DNA of 64,000 nt from CBDDLJ01 sp965230635 (GCA_965230635.1 CBDDLJ010000022.1:62001-126000), one strand, 5' to 3'. Positions 7,807-18,523 are shown, numbered from the stretch's first letter. Numbers and translations are program-made. The notes: generated from the sequence alone by a model not told the origin.

Positions 7807-9265
7807 TAAAGATTTTTCCTAAGGAATCTAAACATAATTTTTGTTGCGCCATTTGTGCTGAAATATTGCCAATATCCCCTGCGCCTTGAGTAATTAAAAT
7901 ATCACCGTGTTGTAGTGTTTGTGCTAACGACTTTGGTAAGTTTTTACATTGGCCCACATGTATTGCGGTCATTTTTTCATTTGTCTCTACCGTTTGAATT
8001 GCTTGACACAAGTGATAACTATCAATGCCCGTTATTGATGATTCTCCTGCACTGTAAACATCCAGCAGTAATAATACGTCCACCCGGCTAAGGGTATCAA
8101 TAAAATCGGAAAATAAATCCCGCGTACGTGAATAACGATGTGGCTGATAAACCATAACAACACGACGCTCGGGCCACGCAGACCGAACAGTCTCTATCAC
8201 TGCAGCCACTTCGCGTGGATGATGGCCGTAATCATCGACCAACATCACTTGGCCTTGCTTGGTAGTAAATTCACCATAAATTTCAAAACGACGTCCAACA
8301 CCTGCAAATGTGCTTAATGCTTTTTGTATTGCAACTGTTGGCACTTCTAAATCGGTTGCAATAGCAATAGCCGCTAATGCATTGAGCACATTATGCTTAC
8401 CTGCTATATTTAACTGTATATCAATACTATCATTGTATGGCTTGCGTAAAACGGTAAACTCACTACGCACACCCGATTGCTGGCTATTCACTACTTGAAA
8501 ATCAGCTAATTCTGAAAAGCCATAGGTAATAATTGGCCGCTTTATGTGTGGAATAATCTCAACAACACCTGGATCGTCTTGGCAAAGAACGGCTAAACCA
8601 TAAAAAGGTAATCGCTGTAAAAATTCAATAAAAGTCTTCTGCAAACATTGATAATTACCACCATAAGTCTCCATATGGTCCTGATCAATATTTGTTACTG
8701 TTGCTATCATCGGATTTAAATACAAAAAAGAAGCATCACTTTCATCGGCTTCTGCAACAAAATAACGTCCTGCGCCTAGATAAGCATTGGTTCCAGCACT
8801 ATTCAGTTTGCCACCGATAACATAAGTCGGATCAAAGCCAGCTTCAGCTAGAATGCTAGCCATTAAGCTCGTTGTTGTTGTTTTTCCATGTGTCCCTGCC
8901 ATCGCAATGCCATAATTAAATCGCATTAATTCAGCTAACATTTCTGCACGTGGCACAATCGGAATCCGCATTGCTTGGGCTGTTTGCAACTCAATATTAT
9001 CTTTTTTTATTGCACTAGAAACAACAACAACATCAGCACCTTTGACATGATGTTGATGATGTCCCAATAAAATCTTTGCACCTAAAGCAGACAAATGTTC
9101 TGTCATTGCACTGGCATTAAGATCCGAGCCCGTGATGGTAAAACCTTTATTTAATAGAACTTCAGCAATTCCTCCCATGCCGACACCACCAATACCAATA
9201 AAATGAATGCTCTTAATCCGGCTAATACGGAAAGCTTTTAACTTTTCTGTGCTTCTCTTAGGCAC
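7796..9265 (-). CDS. murC: UDP-N-acetylmuramate--L-alanine ligase MurC
   Basis: ATP-dependent ligase adding L-Ala to UDP-MurNAc. It has the N-terminal Rossmann motif FIGIGGVGMGGIAEVL, the ATP loop AGTHGKTTTTSLMA, EADESDASFL and the C-terminal DDYGHHPREV/YQPHRYSRT motifs. 489 residues is normal. The start is a GTG at 9265 with a GGAG site just upstream; it overlaps murG. Confidence 0.97.
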   Translation of the reverse strand: MPKRSTEKLKAFRISRIKSIHFIGIGGVGMGGIAEVLLNKGFTITGSDLNASAMTEHLSALGAKILLGHHQHHVKGADVVVVSSAIKKDNIELQTAQAMRIPIVPRAEMLAELMRFNYGIAMAGTHGKTTTTSLMASILAEAGFDPTYVIGGKLNSAGTNAYLGAGRYFVAEADESDASFLYLNPMIATVTNIDQDHMETYGGNYQCLQKTFIEFLQRLPFYGLAVLCQDDPGVVEIIPHIKRPIITYGFSELADFQVVNSQQSGVRSEFTVLRKPYNDSIDIQLNIAGKHNVLNALAAIAIATDLEVPTVAIQKALSTFAGVGRRFEIYGEFTTKQGQVMLVDDYGHHPREVAAVIETVRSAWPERRVVMVYQPHRYSRTRDLFSDFIDTLSRVDVLLLLDVYSAGESSITGIDSYHLCQAIQTVETNEKMTAIHVGQCKNLPKSLAQTLQHGDILITQGAGDIGNISAQMAQQKLCLDSLGKIFNGE

Positions 9266-10352
9266 TTCGTTCTCCTAAACAAAACTTAGCAATTGTCTGC
9301 ACTGCAGATAATTGTGCTTGCGCTCTGGCTTGTTGTGCCATACGCAATAAATATTGACGATCCTGACTGATTGTCAGTAGACATTGCAGTAATCTATCGG
9401 CTGTTAAGACCTTTTGCTGAATGATCTTAGCTGCCTCTTGATTAGCTAAATAAACCGCATTTGCTGTTTGATGATCATCAACCGCATACGGATACGGGAT
9501 TAAAACACTACTAACACCTGCTGCAGCAATTTCTGCCACCGTACTCGCTCCTGCTCGCGAAATCACAATATCTGCCCATGTATAAGCTTGTGCTATATTA
9601 TCAATAAAATTTTCCACTTCAGCATTGATATTTTCCTGCTGGTAAATGCTGTTTACAGTTTGCTGTGATTTTATACCTGTTTGATGTTTTACAAGAATAG
9701 AGCGATGTTGTTGCAGCCTTATTAACGCCTGCGGCACAATTTCATTCAACACTTGTGCCCCTAAGCTACCACCTAGAACCAGTATATGCAAAACTGTCTT
9801 ATCCTCTCGCGTTTGGTAACGTATTTCAGGCGAAGGTATGCCGGCTATCTCTTGACGTATAGGATTACCACTGGTAATGACTTTGTAACTTGCTGGAAAA
9901 GTATTCGGGAATGATTGAAAAATATGTTTAGCCAATTTTGAAAGTAATTTATTAGTTAACCCGGCAATTTGGTTTTGCTCGTGAATATACAATGGAATAT
10001 TTGCTAACCAACTTGCTATGCCGCCAGGAGCGGCAACATAACCTCCCATACCTAATATAAAATCAGGTTGAAATCTTTTTATTTGTCTGCGTGCCTGAAA
10101 AATAGATTTCAATAAAATCCATGGCATCATTAGTTTTCTGAATATGCCTTTCCCTCGGACACCTTGAATATCAATTGAAAAAAATCGAATCTCTTTACCT
10201 GCAACAAGCTTCTTCTCTATGCCTTGCTCAGTGCCTAACCAAGCAATTTCGATCCCTTGATTTTGAAAGTGTTTTGCTAACGCTAATCCAGGCATAATAT
10301 GTCCGCCTGTACCACCCGCCATTATCATCACTTTTTTTACTGTTTTCATCAT
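9258..10352 (-). CDS. murG: Lipid II synthase MurG (GlcNAc transferase)
   Basis: Peripheral membrane glycosyltransferase that converts lipid I to lipid II. The N-terminal loop is IMAGGTGGHIMPGLALA; further on are GMGGYVAAPGG, LGGSLGAQVLNE and SRAGASTVAEIAAAGVSSVLIPYP, the UDP-GlcNAc binding region. I chose the ATG at 10352, which overlaps the ftsW stop as ATGA and follows a GGTGGAA purine tract; an in-frame GTG at 10361 is the alternative. Confidence 0.96.
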   Translation of the reverse strand: MMKTVKKVMIMAGGTGGHIMPGLALAKHFQNQGIEIAWLGTEQGIEKKLVAGKEIRFFSIDIQGVRGKGIFRKLMMPWILLKSIFQARRQIKRFQPDFILGMGGYVAAPGGIASWLANIPLYIHEQNQIAGLTNKLLSKLAKHIFQSFPNTFPASYKVITSGNPIRQEIAGIPSPEIRYQTREDKTVLHILVLGGSLGAQVLNEIVPQALIRLQQHRSILVKHQTGIKSQQTVNSIYQQENINAEVENFIDNIAQAYTWADIVISRAGASTVAEIAAAGVSSVLIPYPYAVDDHQTANAVYLANQEAAKIIQQKVLTADRLLQCLLTISQDRQYLLRMAQQARAQAQLSAVQTIAKFCLGERSA

Positions 10353-11509
10353 CGCTTCCACCGTTCAATTCGATTTTCGTGATCGATACGCAACAAAAGC
10401 GCTACAATAATACAATTAGACAAAAGACTACTACCACCATAGCTAATAAAAGGTAATGTTAATCCTTTGGTTGGTAATAAACCTGCATTAACCCCCATAT
10501 TAACAATGGCTTCAAATGCTAAACACAACCCTAAACCGTAAGCAACATAGCCTGCAAACAAACGTTTTTGCTGACAAGCGGCTCTACCAATAAACAACGC
10601 GCGTAAAACTAAAACTAAAAATAAAGTAATGACCAACATAATACCAGCAAAACCTAACTCTTCTGCTAATACAGCAAATAGAAAGTCAGTATGCGCCTCT
10701 GGCAAATAAAAAAGTTTTTGTACACTATCACCCAAGCCAACACCCAACCAACCACCACGACCAAATGCTATTAAGGCTTGCGTTAATTGATAGCCACTAC
10801 CAAACTGATTCGCCCATGGATGTAAAAATGCGGTAATACGTTCTAAGCGATAAGGGGATAGATAAGCTAGCGCAGCTAAGCCAACCATGACTATTAAAGT
10901 CAATATGAAAAAATAACGTAAGCGCACACCCGCGATAAAAAACAATCCCATCATTGTTGCTAATAAAACTACTGCTGCACCAAAATCAGGCTCTAATAGC
11001 AATAAAAAACAAAGCAGCATTAACACTATCATGGGTTTAATAAACCCTTGTAATTGCCCCTGCACTTCCTGCTGGCGGCGCTGTAAATAACCCGCAAGGT
11101 ACATAATAATAAATATTTTAGCCAACTCAGATACTTGCATGCTAATTGGACCTAAAATAACCCAACGTGTGCTACCATTAACCTGCCGTCCTATGCCCGG
11201 TATTAACACCAACAGTAACAATGCAAAAGATAATAGTAACAAAACCGGATTGATGCGCTGCCAAAAGCGCACATCAATCCGGAAAATAACCAGAGCCATT
11301 CCCATGCCCAGTACAACATAAATTAATTGCCGATAAAGAAAATACAATGGCTGTTGATAACTACGCTCAGCTATCATCATGGATGCAGATGCTACCATGA
11401 GTAATCCAATCGCGATCAGTGCTAGTGTGGTCAATATTAATAAACGATCGTAAAGCAGTGGTAATTTAATCCCTGTCTCACTGGTCTTAGCCATTCCTCT
11501 ATTGGTCAT
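10349..11509 (-). CDS. ftsW: Peptidoglycan glycosyltransferase FtsW
   Basis: SEDS-family polymerase of septal peptidoglycan that works with FtsI. 386 residues with about ten membrane spans. The SEDS signature regions include FGRGGWLGVGLGDSVQKLFYLPEAHTD-type sequence and a C-terminal LPTKGLTLPFISYGGSSLL. It starts inside the murD stop (ATGA) and its own stop overlaps murG, consistent with translational coupling. Confidence 0.96.
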   Translation of the reverse strand: MTNRGMAKTSETGIKLPLLYDRLLILTTLALIAIGLLMVASASMMIAERSYQQPLYFLYRQLIYVVLGMGMALVIFRIDVRFWQRINPVLLLLSFALLLLVLIPGIGRQVNGSTRWVILGPISMQVSELAKIFIIMYLAGYLQRRQQEVQGQLQGFIKPMIVLMLLCFLLLLEPDFGAAVVLLATMMGLFFIAGVRLRYFFILTLIVMVGLAALAYLSPYRLERITAFLHPWANQFGSGYQLTQALIAFGRGGWLGVGLGDSVQKLFYLPEAHTDFLFAVLAEELGFAGIMLVITLFLVLVLRALFIGRAACQQKRLFAGYVAYGLGLCLAFEAIVNMGVNAGLLPTKGLTLPFISYGGSSLLSNCIIVALLLRIDHENRIERWKR

Positions 11510-12855
11510 TCTGGTAACTCCATCACTAAATGACGAAAAACATTGCCACGCTCTGTAAAATTACTAAACATGTCAAAGCTGGCACACGCGGGACTCAACA
11601 AAATAGCATCGCCTTGTTTGGCTTTTTGATCTGCTGTAACAATAGCTTCAGCTAAATCCTTAACAAAAGAAATGGGTACAGCACACATTAAAACCGCTTG
11701 TGCAATTTGCTCAGCATCTTGTCCAAACAAAATGATTTCACCTACATATTTTTTCACTACTGGCTGTAATACTGAAAAATCGGCTTGTTTTCCATCACCA
11801 CCGGCAATCCATATCAATTTTCCTAACGTCATAGCACCGATGCTTTTTAATGCGGCGCATGTTGCTCCTGTATTTGTACCTTTAGAATCATTGAACCAAT
11901 TGATCCCTTGACGTGAGCGAACATGCTCACAGCGGTGAGGCAAACCAGAAAATGTTTCTAACACTTTTAACAACGGAGACAATGGCCAGTCCAATGCCTG
12001 GGCCATTGATAAAGCAGCTAATGCATTTAACCATTGCATACGACTAGCTAGCTTCATATTATCTACAGGCATTAATAATGCTTCACCCCTAGCAAAATAA
12101 CATTGTTGATTAATAGTGCGCAAGCCAAACATATCGGCAGGTGGAACTTCACCACCAAATGAAATAAAACGTTTTGTCTTAATCCAGGTTTTTTTATCGT
12201 CACGATTAAAAACGGCCGTGTGACAATGCCGATAAATTCGTTGTTTTGCTGAGATATAGTCAGAGAAATCACTATAACGATCTAAATGATCGGGCGTAAT
12301 GTTTAAAATACAGGCAACTCTTGCTTGCAAAGAAAATGTCGTTTCTAATTGAAAGTTAGATATTTCTAAAATATATAAATCAGGATTGTCCGCTAGTAAT
12401 AAATCTAAGGCAGGTGGTCCTAAATTACCCCCCACTTTTGCGTTAACTGCTACAGCGTTTGCCATCTCGCCTAGCAATGTTGTTACTGTACTCTTGCCAT
12501 TCGATCCAGTAATGGCAACAATGGGTTTATCTGTTGCTCGTGTAAAAATTTCAATATCACTCACGATAGGAATTCCCGCCTTCATCGCCGCAGTTAATGC
12601 GGGTTGTTGCAGTGATACGCCTTGACTCACAATGATTTCTTCAGCTTGGCAAAGCAATTCACGATTGAAACCGTTTAAATAAAGAGGCACATCAGGATAT
12701 TCCTCTTGAACCTGTTGCTTAAAAGGAGGACTTTCTCGACTATCAGTGACAGCAATAGGTATACCACGCTGTTTAAAAAAACGTACACATGAATAACCTG
12801 TTTGCCCTAATCCAACAATGACTTTCGCTATTTTTTCCGCTGCTTGGCTTCCCAT
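11506..12855 (-). CDS. murD: UDP-N-acetylmuramoylalanine--D-glutamate ligase MurD
   Basis: Adds D-Glu to UDP-MurNAc-L-Ala. The ATP loop is ITGSNGKSTVTTLLGEM, with the substrate segment GGNLGPPALDLL and the C-terminal NDSKGTNTGAT and IAGGDGKQADFS. The start at 12855 (ATG) has an AGAGGA site 9 bases upstream; a TTG at 12873 overlapping mraY is the longer alternative. Confidence 0.95.
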   Translation of the reverse strand: MGSQAAEKIAKVIVGLGQTGYSCVRFFKQRGIPIAVTDSRESPPFKQQVQEEYPDVPLYLNGFNRELLCQAEEIIVSQGVSLQQPALTAAMKAGIPIVSDIEIFTRATDKPIVAITGSNGKSTVTTLLGEMANAVAVNAKVGGNLGPPALDLLLADNPDLYILEISNFQLETTFSLQARVACILNITPDHLDRYSDFSDYISAKQRIYRHCHTAVFNRDDKKTWIKTKRFISFGGEVPPADMFGLRTINQQCYFARGEALLMPVDNMKLASRMQWLNALAALSMAQALDWPLSPLLKVLETFSGLPHRCEHVRSRQGINWFNDSKGTNTGATCAALKSIGAMTLGKLIWIAGGDGKQADFSVLQPVVKKYVGEIILFGQDAEQIAQAVLMCAVPISFVKDLAEAIVTADQKAKQGDAILLSPACASFDMFSNFTERGNVFRHLVMELPE

Positions 12856-12869
12856 GCAAGCGTATCCTC

Positions 12870-13952
12870 TCAACGCAATTTAAGGGTTGATAACCCTACT
12901 AATACTAGAATGACGGTAATAATCCAAAAACGTACAATGACTTTTGGCTCAGGCCACCCCAACAACTCAAAATGGTGATGTAAAGGCGCCATTCGAAAAA
13001 TACGTCGTTTTGTTACTTTAAAATAACCGACTTGCAAAACGACAGAAAGCGTTTCTGCAACAAATAATCCACCCATAATCAATAAAATTAATTCTTGACG
13101 TACCGTAACAGCGACAACACCAAGTGCTGCACCTAAGCTAAGGGCACCAACGTCTCCCATAAATACTTCGGCAGGATAAAAGTTAAACCAAAGAAACCCT
13201 ATACCGGCACCAACGACAGCTGCGCAAAAGACAGCAACTTCACCAACACCCGGCAAATAAGGTATTAACAAATATTCAGCTTGAATAATATTTCCACTTA
13301 AATAAGCAAAAACACCTAAAGCACCCGCCACTAACACAATAGGCAAAATAGCAAGACCATCCAAACCGTCGGTTAAATTAACTGCATTACTTGATCCGAC
13401 AATGACAAAATAGGTTAAGACGATAAATAACCAACTCAAGTTAAATTGTACCTCTTTAAAAAAGGGAACGTATAATTGTAGTTCAGCTGGCGTATGGGCT
13501 GAAAAGAATAATCCAAATGCAACACTAAGACCTATTAATGATTGCCAGAAATATTTTTTTTTGGCTGACAAGCCTTTGCTATTTTTTTGCTTTATTTTTT
13601 GATAGTCATCAATAAAACCGACGACACCAAATGCCAAAGTCACTAACCACACCGTCCATAAATAACGGTTAGCTAAATTTCCCCATAATAATAAACTAAT
13701 TGAAATAGCACCTAATATGATAACCCCACCCATAGTCGGCGTTCCTGACTTAGTTAAGTGGGTTTCTGGCCCATCATCACGTACATTTTGTCCAACTTTA
13801 TATGATCGTAAGTAAACAATCACATCAGGGCCAAAAACTAACACCAAGGAAAAACCGGTTAGTGCCGCAAAAATAGCTCGTACAGATAAATAATTAAACA
13901 CACCAAAAACGTGGATATATTGGGTTAAAAATTTACTAAACCATAGTATCAT
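12870..13952 (-). CDS. mraY: Phospho-N-acetylmuramoyl-pentapeptide transferase MraY
   Basis: Polytopic enzyme making lipid I from undecaprenyl phosphate. Signature motifs are TPTMGGVIIL (substrate), GFIDDYQK (Asp pair), SSNAVNLTDGLDGLA, GDVGALSLGAALG and RRIFRMAPLHHHFELLGWPE. 360 residues with roughly ten membrane spans. Its ATG overlaps the murF stop. Confidence 0.97.
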   Translation of the reverse strand: MILWFSKFLTQYIHVFGVFNYLSVRAIFAALTGFSLVLVFGPDVIVYLRSYKVGQNVRDDGPETHLTKSGTPTMGGVIILGAISISLLLWGNLANRYLWTVWLVTLAFGVVGFIDDYQKIKQKNSKGLSAKKKYFWQSLIGLSVAFGLFFSAHTPAELQLYVPFFKEVQFNLSWLFIVLTYFVIVGSSNAVNLTDGLDGLAILPIVLVAGALGVFAYLSGNIIQAEYLLIPYLPGVGEVAVFCAAVVGAGIGFLWFNFYPAEVFMGDVGALSLGAALGVVAVTVRQELILLIMGGLFVAETLSVVLQVGYFKVTKRRIFRMAPLHHHFELLGWPEPKVIVRFWIITVILVLVGLSTLKLR

Positions 13953-15310
13953 CTGACATCATCCTCTGCATTGAGTAAGGCTTCAACAACATTCTCCATA
14001 CGGTTACTGCGAGAGCCCTTCACTAAAATACTCATATTCGGCTTAATATCGGATAGCAATTGAGCAATTAAGGATTGTTGATTTGAAAAATGTTGTGCAC
14101 CTTGACCAAACACATCAACAGTATAGCGAGTTAAATTACCCACAGCATACAATTTTTCTACACCATATTGCAAAACTTGTTCACCCAACTGACGATGGTA
14201 TTCAACAGCTTGCTCACCTAACTCTCCCATTTCTCCCAATACAAATATCTTTTCCTTATCATTTTTTGCTAATACTTTTAATGCCGCCTCAATACCAACA
14301 GGATTAGCATTATAACTATCATCCAAAATATCTATACCCAACTTACCAACACGTTTGACCATACGCTTATCAACCGGTGTGACTGTTTCTAAACCTTGTT
14401 TTATCGCTTGCAAGCTCGCACCTGCTGCATAAGTAGCCGCTGCGGCTGCCAAGGCATTGACAACGTTGTGTTCACCAATTAACGGCAGTGTAATATCCAC
14501 CTTACCCTTTATGGTATGCATAATAAAAGCAGGATGCGATTGGTTATCGATTCGAATGTCATCCGCATAAATATCAGCTTTAGGCGATAAACCAAAAGTT
14601 ATCACTCGCTTGCCTGCAACCAATTTTTTCCAGAAATCAGCATAAACATCATCTTGATTAATAATGGCAACACCATCTTCTGGTAATCCTTGGAAAATTT
14701 CCCCTTTAGCTTGTGCCACACCATCGATAGACTGAAAACCTTCTAAGTGTACTGGTGCGGCCATCGTTAATACAGCAATATTGGGTTGAGTGATTGCTGT
14801 TAATTGAGCAATTTCATTAGGATGATTTGCGCCCATTTCAACTACTGCATATTGATGCTTTTCATTAATACCAAGAATTGTTAAGGGCACACCGTAGTGG
14901 TTATTAAATGATTTTTTCCCTGCATGAACAAACCCACAGTGACTTAAAATAGAGCCCATCATTGTTTTTGTTGTTGTTTTTCCACAACTACCGGTGACGG
15001 ATAAAAAAGGAATGTTAAGTTGGCATCGACGAATTTTCGCTAATTGCGTTAACGCCTCCCCGGTATCTTTAACAATGAGTAAAGGAATATCCACATCAAC
15101 AGCTTTACTCACTATTGCTGCAATAGCGCCTTTTTGTGCTGCTTCTTGTACAAAATCATGTCCATCAAAATTGGGACCTAGAATGGCAATAAATAATTCG
15201 TCTGGGTTTATACTACGAGTATCAATACTTACATGGCGAAACACAACATCAGCACCGACGTGTTCAGCCTTCAACTCGGTTGCAACGTCCGATAACTTTA
15301 AATCGATCAT
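13949..15310 (-). CDS. murF: UDP-MurNAc-tripeptide--D-Ala-D-Ala ligase MurF
   Basis: Completes the UDP-MurNAc-pentapeptide by adding D-Ala-D-Ala. The Mur ligase ATP motif is VTGSCGKTTTKTMMGSIL, followed by KSFNNHYGVPLTIL, VVEMGANHPNEIA, and the C-terminal ILDDSYNANPVGIEAAL and VLGEMGELGE. 453 residues is normal. It lies 12 bases after murE. Confidence 0.97.
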   Translation of the reverse strand: MIDLKLSDVATELKAEHVGADVVFRHVSIDTRSINPDELFIAILGPNFDGHDFVQEAAQKGAIAAIVSKAVDVDIPLLIVKDTGEALTQLAKIRRCQLNIPFLSVTGSCGKTTTKTMMGSILSHCGFVHAGKKSFNNHYGVPLTILGINEKHQYAVVEMGANHPNEIAQLTAITQPNIAVLTMAAPVHLEGFQSIDGVAQAKGEIFQGLPEDGVAIINQDDVYADFWKKLVAGKRVITFGLSPKADIYADDIRIDNQSHPAFIMHTIKGKVDITLPLIGEHNVVNALAAAAATYAAGASLQAIKQGLETVTPVDKRMVKRVGKLGIDILDDSYNANPVGIEAALKVLAKNDKEKIFVLGEMGELGEQAVEYHRQLGEQVLQYGVEKLYAVGNLTRYTVDVFGQGAQHFSNQQSLIAQLLSDIKPNMSILVKGSRSNRMENVVEALLNAEDDVR

Positions 15311-15322
15311 ACTGTCTCCACA

Positions 15323-16816
15323 CTAACCCTGCTGTAATAATTGTTCAATCATTGTCTTGTCCTGCATAGGATATTTTTTATCACCTATCTGCTGGTACGC
15401 TTCATGCCCCTTACCAGCAACCAAAATAATATCGCCGGATTTTGCCCTCCCCATAGCATACGCAATTGCTTGCCTTCTATCTAGTTCCACATGCACCTTA
15501 TTTGTATCTTGGATCCCTAGTAGAATACTGGCAATAATTCCCTCAGGCTGCTCAAAACGTGGGTTATCATTGGTTAAAACAATAGAATCGGCATAATTTG
15601 CTGCAATTTTGCCCATAAGCGGCCGTTTTTCGCGATCTCTGTTCCCACCACAACCAAAAACACACCATAAACGATGTGGCTGATACCGCACCAGTGTTTG
15701 CAATACTTTTTCTAGCGCATCCGGTGAGTGTGCATAATCAACAACCACTAAAGGCTTTTTATTACCACCAAGCACTTGCATACGACCGCTAACACCCTGA
15801 ATAGATTGCAATGCAACTAAGGCATCGGGAAATGAAATACCAAAGTGGATTAGTGCAGCTAGCACTGCTAACAAATTTTCTAAGTTAAACTCACCTAACA
15901 CGGCCGCATCTAACTGACCTTCTCCCCAGGGCGAATAAATGGTTGCAGAAACCCCTTTAGATGAAAATTGAATATTGTCAGCATAGACTAAGGGAATATG
16001 CTGCGCTAACGACACTTTATCTAAACTGTATGCGACGATGGGAAAACGTGTAGCAAACTTTTCAATAAAATCTAAACCCGTTGCATCACCAGCATTAATG
16101 ATAGCGTGCTTTAACCCGGGTTGTAACAATAACAAGCGCTTGGCTTTCGCGTAAGCGTCCATATCCAAGTGATAATCTAAATGTTCTGGCGTTAGGTTAG
16201 TGAATATTGCCGTATCAACCGGTATCAGCGCAATACGGCCTTGCACTAACGCATGAGAAGACGCCTCAATTGCAATAGCCGTTGCTCCTTGTGCAGTTAA
16301 TTCAGCAATTTGTTGGTTTAAGGTAAATATATCCGGTGTTGTTAATGCCGTCGTTTGTAAATGCCCAGGAAAACCATATCCAGCTGTCCCTATTAAGCCA
16401 CAGCGTCGCTTGAGGGTTTGCAATGCTTGAGCAAAAAAATGGCAAAATGAAGTTTTTCCATTCGTACCCGTTACCGCATAGATAGGCACAATACGTTGAC
16501 CATCGACAAAAAATCGCTTTGCTAACAATGCTAAAGATGATTTTAAATTAGGCACAGTCAATACTGGGATTGATAAACGCCTTGCTTTTTCTACTACATT
16601 TTCTGGCACAGTATAATCTGTATCAACCAATACAGCGGCCAGTGTATGCTCAAGGGCTTGCTCAATAAAGTGACCGCCATGAACACGATCGCCCTGACAA
16701 GCACAAAAAACCGTGCCTTTGACGCAAGTCCGGCTGTCTAAAGATAGTCCAGAAACGATAGTATCTTGCGCAGCAGCAACAGAAATCGTATCGCGTAATA
16801 AAACCTTCAATCGCAT
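15323..16816 (-). CDS. murE: UDP-MurNAc-L-Ala-D-Glu--meso-DAP ligase MurE
   Basis: Adds the third residue of the stem peptide. It has VTGTNGKTSFCHFFAQ (ATP loop), EASSHALVQGRI and the DNPR substrate motif (LTNDNPRFEQPE), which marks meso-diaminopimelate specificity rather than lysine. The ATG at 16816 gives 497 residues, matching the family; a TTG 27 bases upstream is the longer alternative. Confidence 0.96.
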   Translation of the reverse strand: MRLKVLLRDTISVAAAQDTIVSGLSLDSRTCVKGTVFCACQGDRVHGGHFIEQALEHTLAAVLVDTDYTVPENVVEKARRLSIPVLTVPNLKSSLALLAKRFFVDGQRIVPIYAVTGTNGKTSFCHFFAQALQTLKRRCGLIGTAGYGFPGHLQTTALTTPDIFTLNQQIAELTAQGATAIAIEASSHALVQGRIALIPVDTAIFTNLTPEHLDYHLDMDAYAKAKRLLLLQPGLKHAIINAGDATGLDFIEKFATRFPIVAYSLDKVSLAQHIPLVYADNIQFSSKGVSATIYSPWGEGQLDAAVLGEFNLENLLAVLAALIHFGISFPDALVALQSIQGVSGRMQVLGGNKKPLVVVDYAHSPDALEKVLQTLVRYQPHRLWCVFGCGGNRDREKRPLMGKIAANYADSIVLTNDNPRFEQPEGIIASILLGIQDTNKVHVELDRRQAIAYAMGRAKSGDIILVAGKGHEAYQQIGDKKYPMQDKTMIEQLLQQG

Positions 16817-16846
16817 GGATAGTTTGTGCCTAAATAAATACAACTG

Positions 16847-18523
16847 TTAACTTAATGCCGGCGCTATATTTAAAATCCGTAGCGCTTCAACGCCTACTTT
16901 AGCAAAAACCGGCGCTACAACCAAACCACCGTAGTATTTACCTTTCGGATCGGTAAGCACAATCGAAATAACCAGCTTTGGCTTTTCTGCCGGAACCGCT
17001 CCTACAAACACGCCTATATGACGATTTTTATCATAACCATTAGGTCCTATCATACGAACTGTACCTGTTTTGCCCAAAACTCGGTAACCAGGAATACGGG
17101 CACTTTTCCCCGTTCCTTTCCCTTCCATAACAACGCTCTCTAACATATCTCTCATTTGTTGAGCGACACGACTACTAATCACACGTTTCCCGTGAGCTTT
17201 GCCCTGTTGCTTAATTAATGTTACCGGATACTTCATCCCATCTGCCGCTAAGATAGCGTAAGCTTGTGCTAACTGTAAATTGGTTACCGATATACCATAG
17301 CCAAACGACAATGTCGCTAATGCGAAGTCGGACCATTTATGCGGTTTTTGTAAGCTGCCGGCAACTTCCCCAGGAAATTGACTACCCGTTTTTTCGCCAA
17401 AGCCCAATAATCGAAAATATTCCCATAAAGCATTGGCTGGCAGTGTCAACGCCAATTTGGCTGTGCCTACATTACTAGAGGATTGCAGCACACCTTGTAC
17501 TGTCAAATTTCCTAGATAACGGTAATCTCGCACTGTTCTATTATTGAGGATCATCCAGCCAGGATAAGTTTTTACCTCAGAATCAGGCGTATACTGCCCC
17601 TCTTCTAACACGCGTGCCAAGGTAAAGGTTTTCATCGTAGAGCCGGGTTCAAAAAGATCTGTTACCGCACGGTTACGATAATTATCGCCACGGCTTTTAG
17701 GACGCTGATTGGGGTTATAAGAAGGATAATTTGCCATTGCTAACACTTCACCCGTTTCAACATCCAAAATTACAATAGACGCAGCTTCTGCATCAAACTG
17801 TTTTGTTGCCTTTTTTATTTCGCGATAGGCAATATATTGAACATTATGATCTAAGCTTAAAGTTAAGTCTTTGCCTGAGCGGGCTTGACGCACTTCATCT
17901 AACACTTCAACAATATGGCCTAATCTATCCTTAACAACACGACGCAAGCCTGAGATTCCTTTTAACAAGGAATCAAATGCTAATTCTATCCCCTCTTGTC
18001 CCTGTTCATCAATATCGGTAAAGCCAATCACATGTGCATTGACTTCCGCATCAGGATAGAAACGCCGGTATTCATGTTGTGTATGTATACCCGGTACATT
18101 GATTTGCTTAATGGCATCAGCAATACTTGGCTCAACTTGACGTTTAAGATAAAGAAACCCACGCCGCTGATTGTGTTGTATCGTCTCTTTTAGTGCTTGA
18201 GGTGTTATCTCAAGCAAATCTGCTAACTGAGGTAAGCCAGGATGATCTAATTCAACTTTTTTCGGATCTGCCCAAATAGTAATAACTGGTGAACTAAGCG
18301 CAAGTGGATAACCGTGCCTATCCGTAATCGCACCACGGTAAGCGGGTATATCAATTGTCCGAATTGTTCGTGCTTCCCCTTGTTCTTGCAAAAATGCACG
18401 ATCAATAACGGTTAAGTGAAGAACACGCAAAACAATGCCAGAAAAACCCAACAACAACATGCCTAGAATAAAGTAAAATCGCCATGCTGAATAAACGATT
18501 TTTACTTTATTTTTTCGCTTCAC
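16847..18523 (-). CDS. ftsI: Septal peptidoglycan transpeptidase FtsI (PBP3)
   Basis: Class B penicillin-binding protein crosslinking septal peptidoglycan. A membrane anchor lies at about 13-32, a pedestal domain follows, and the transpeptidase domain has the active-site FEPGSTMKTF (SxxK), the SSSNVG triad (SxN) and LGKTGTVR (KTG). 558 residues. It overlaps ftsL by ATGA. No C-terminal extension is seen. Confidence 0.97.
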   Translation of the reverse strand: MKRKNKVKIVYSAWRFYFILGMLLLGFSGIVLRVLHLTVIDRAFLQEQGEARTIRTIDIPAYRGAITDRHGYPLALSSPVITIWADPKKVELDHPGLPQLADLLEITPQALKETIQHNQRRGFLYLKRQVEPSIADAIKQINVPGIHTQHEYRRFYPDAEVNAHVIGFTDIDEQGQEGIELAFDSLLKGISGLRRVVKDRLGHIVEVLDEVRQARSGKDLTLSLDHNVQYIAYREIKKATKQFDAEAASIVILDVETGEVLAMANYPSYNPNQRPKSRGDNYRNRAVTDLFEPGSTMKTFTLARVLEEGQYTPDSEVKTYPGWMILNNRTVRDYRYLGNLTVQGVLQSSSNVGTAKLALTLPANALWEYFRLLGFGEKTGSQFPGEVAGSLQKPHKWSDFALATLSFGYGISVTNLQLAQAYAILAADGMKYPVTLIKQQGKAHGKRVISSRVAQQMRDMLESVVMEGKGTGKSARIPGYRVLGKTGTVRMIGPNGYDKNRHIGVFVGAVPAEKPKLVISIVLTDPKGKYYGGLVVAPVFAKVGVEALRILNIAPALS

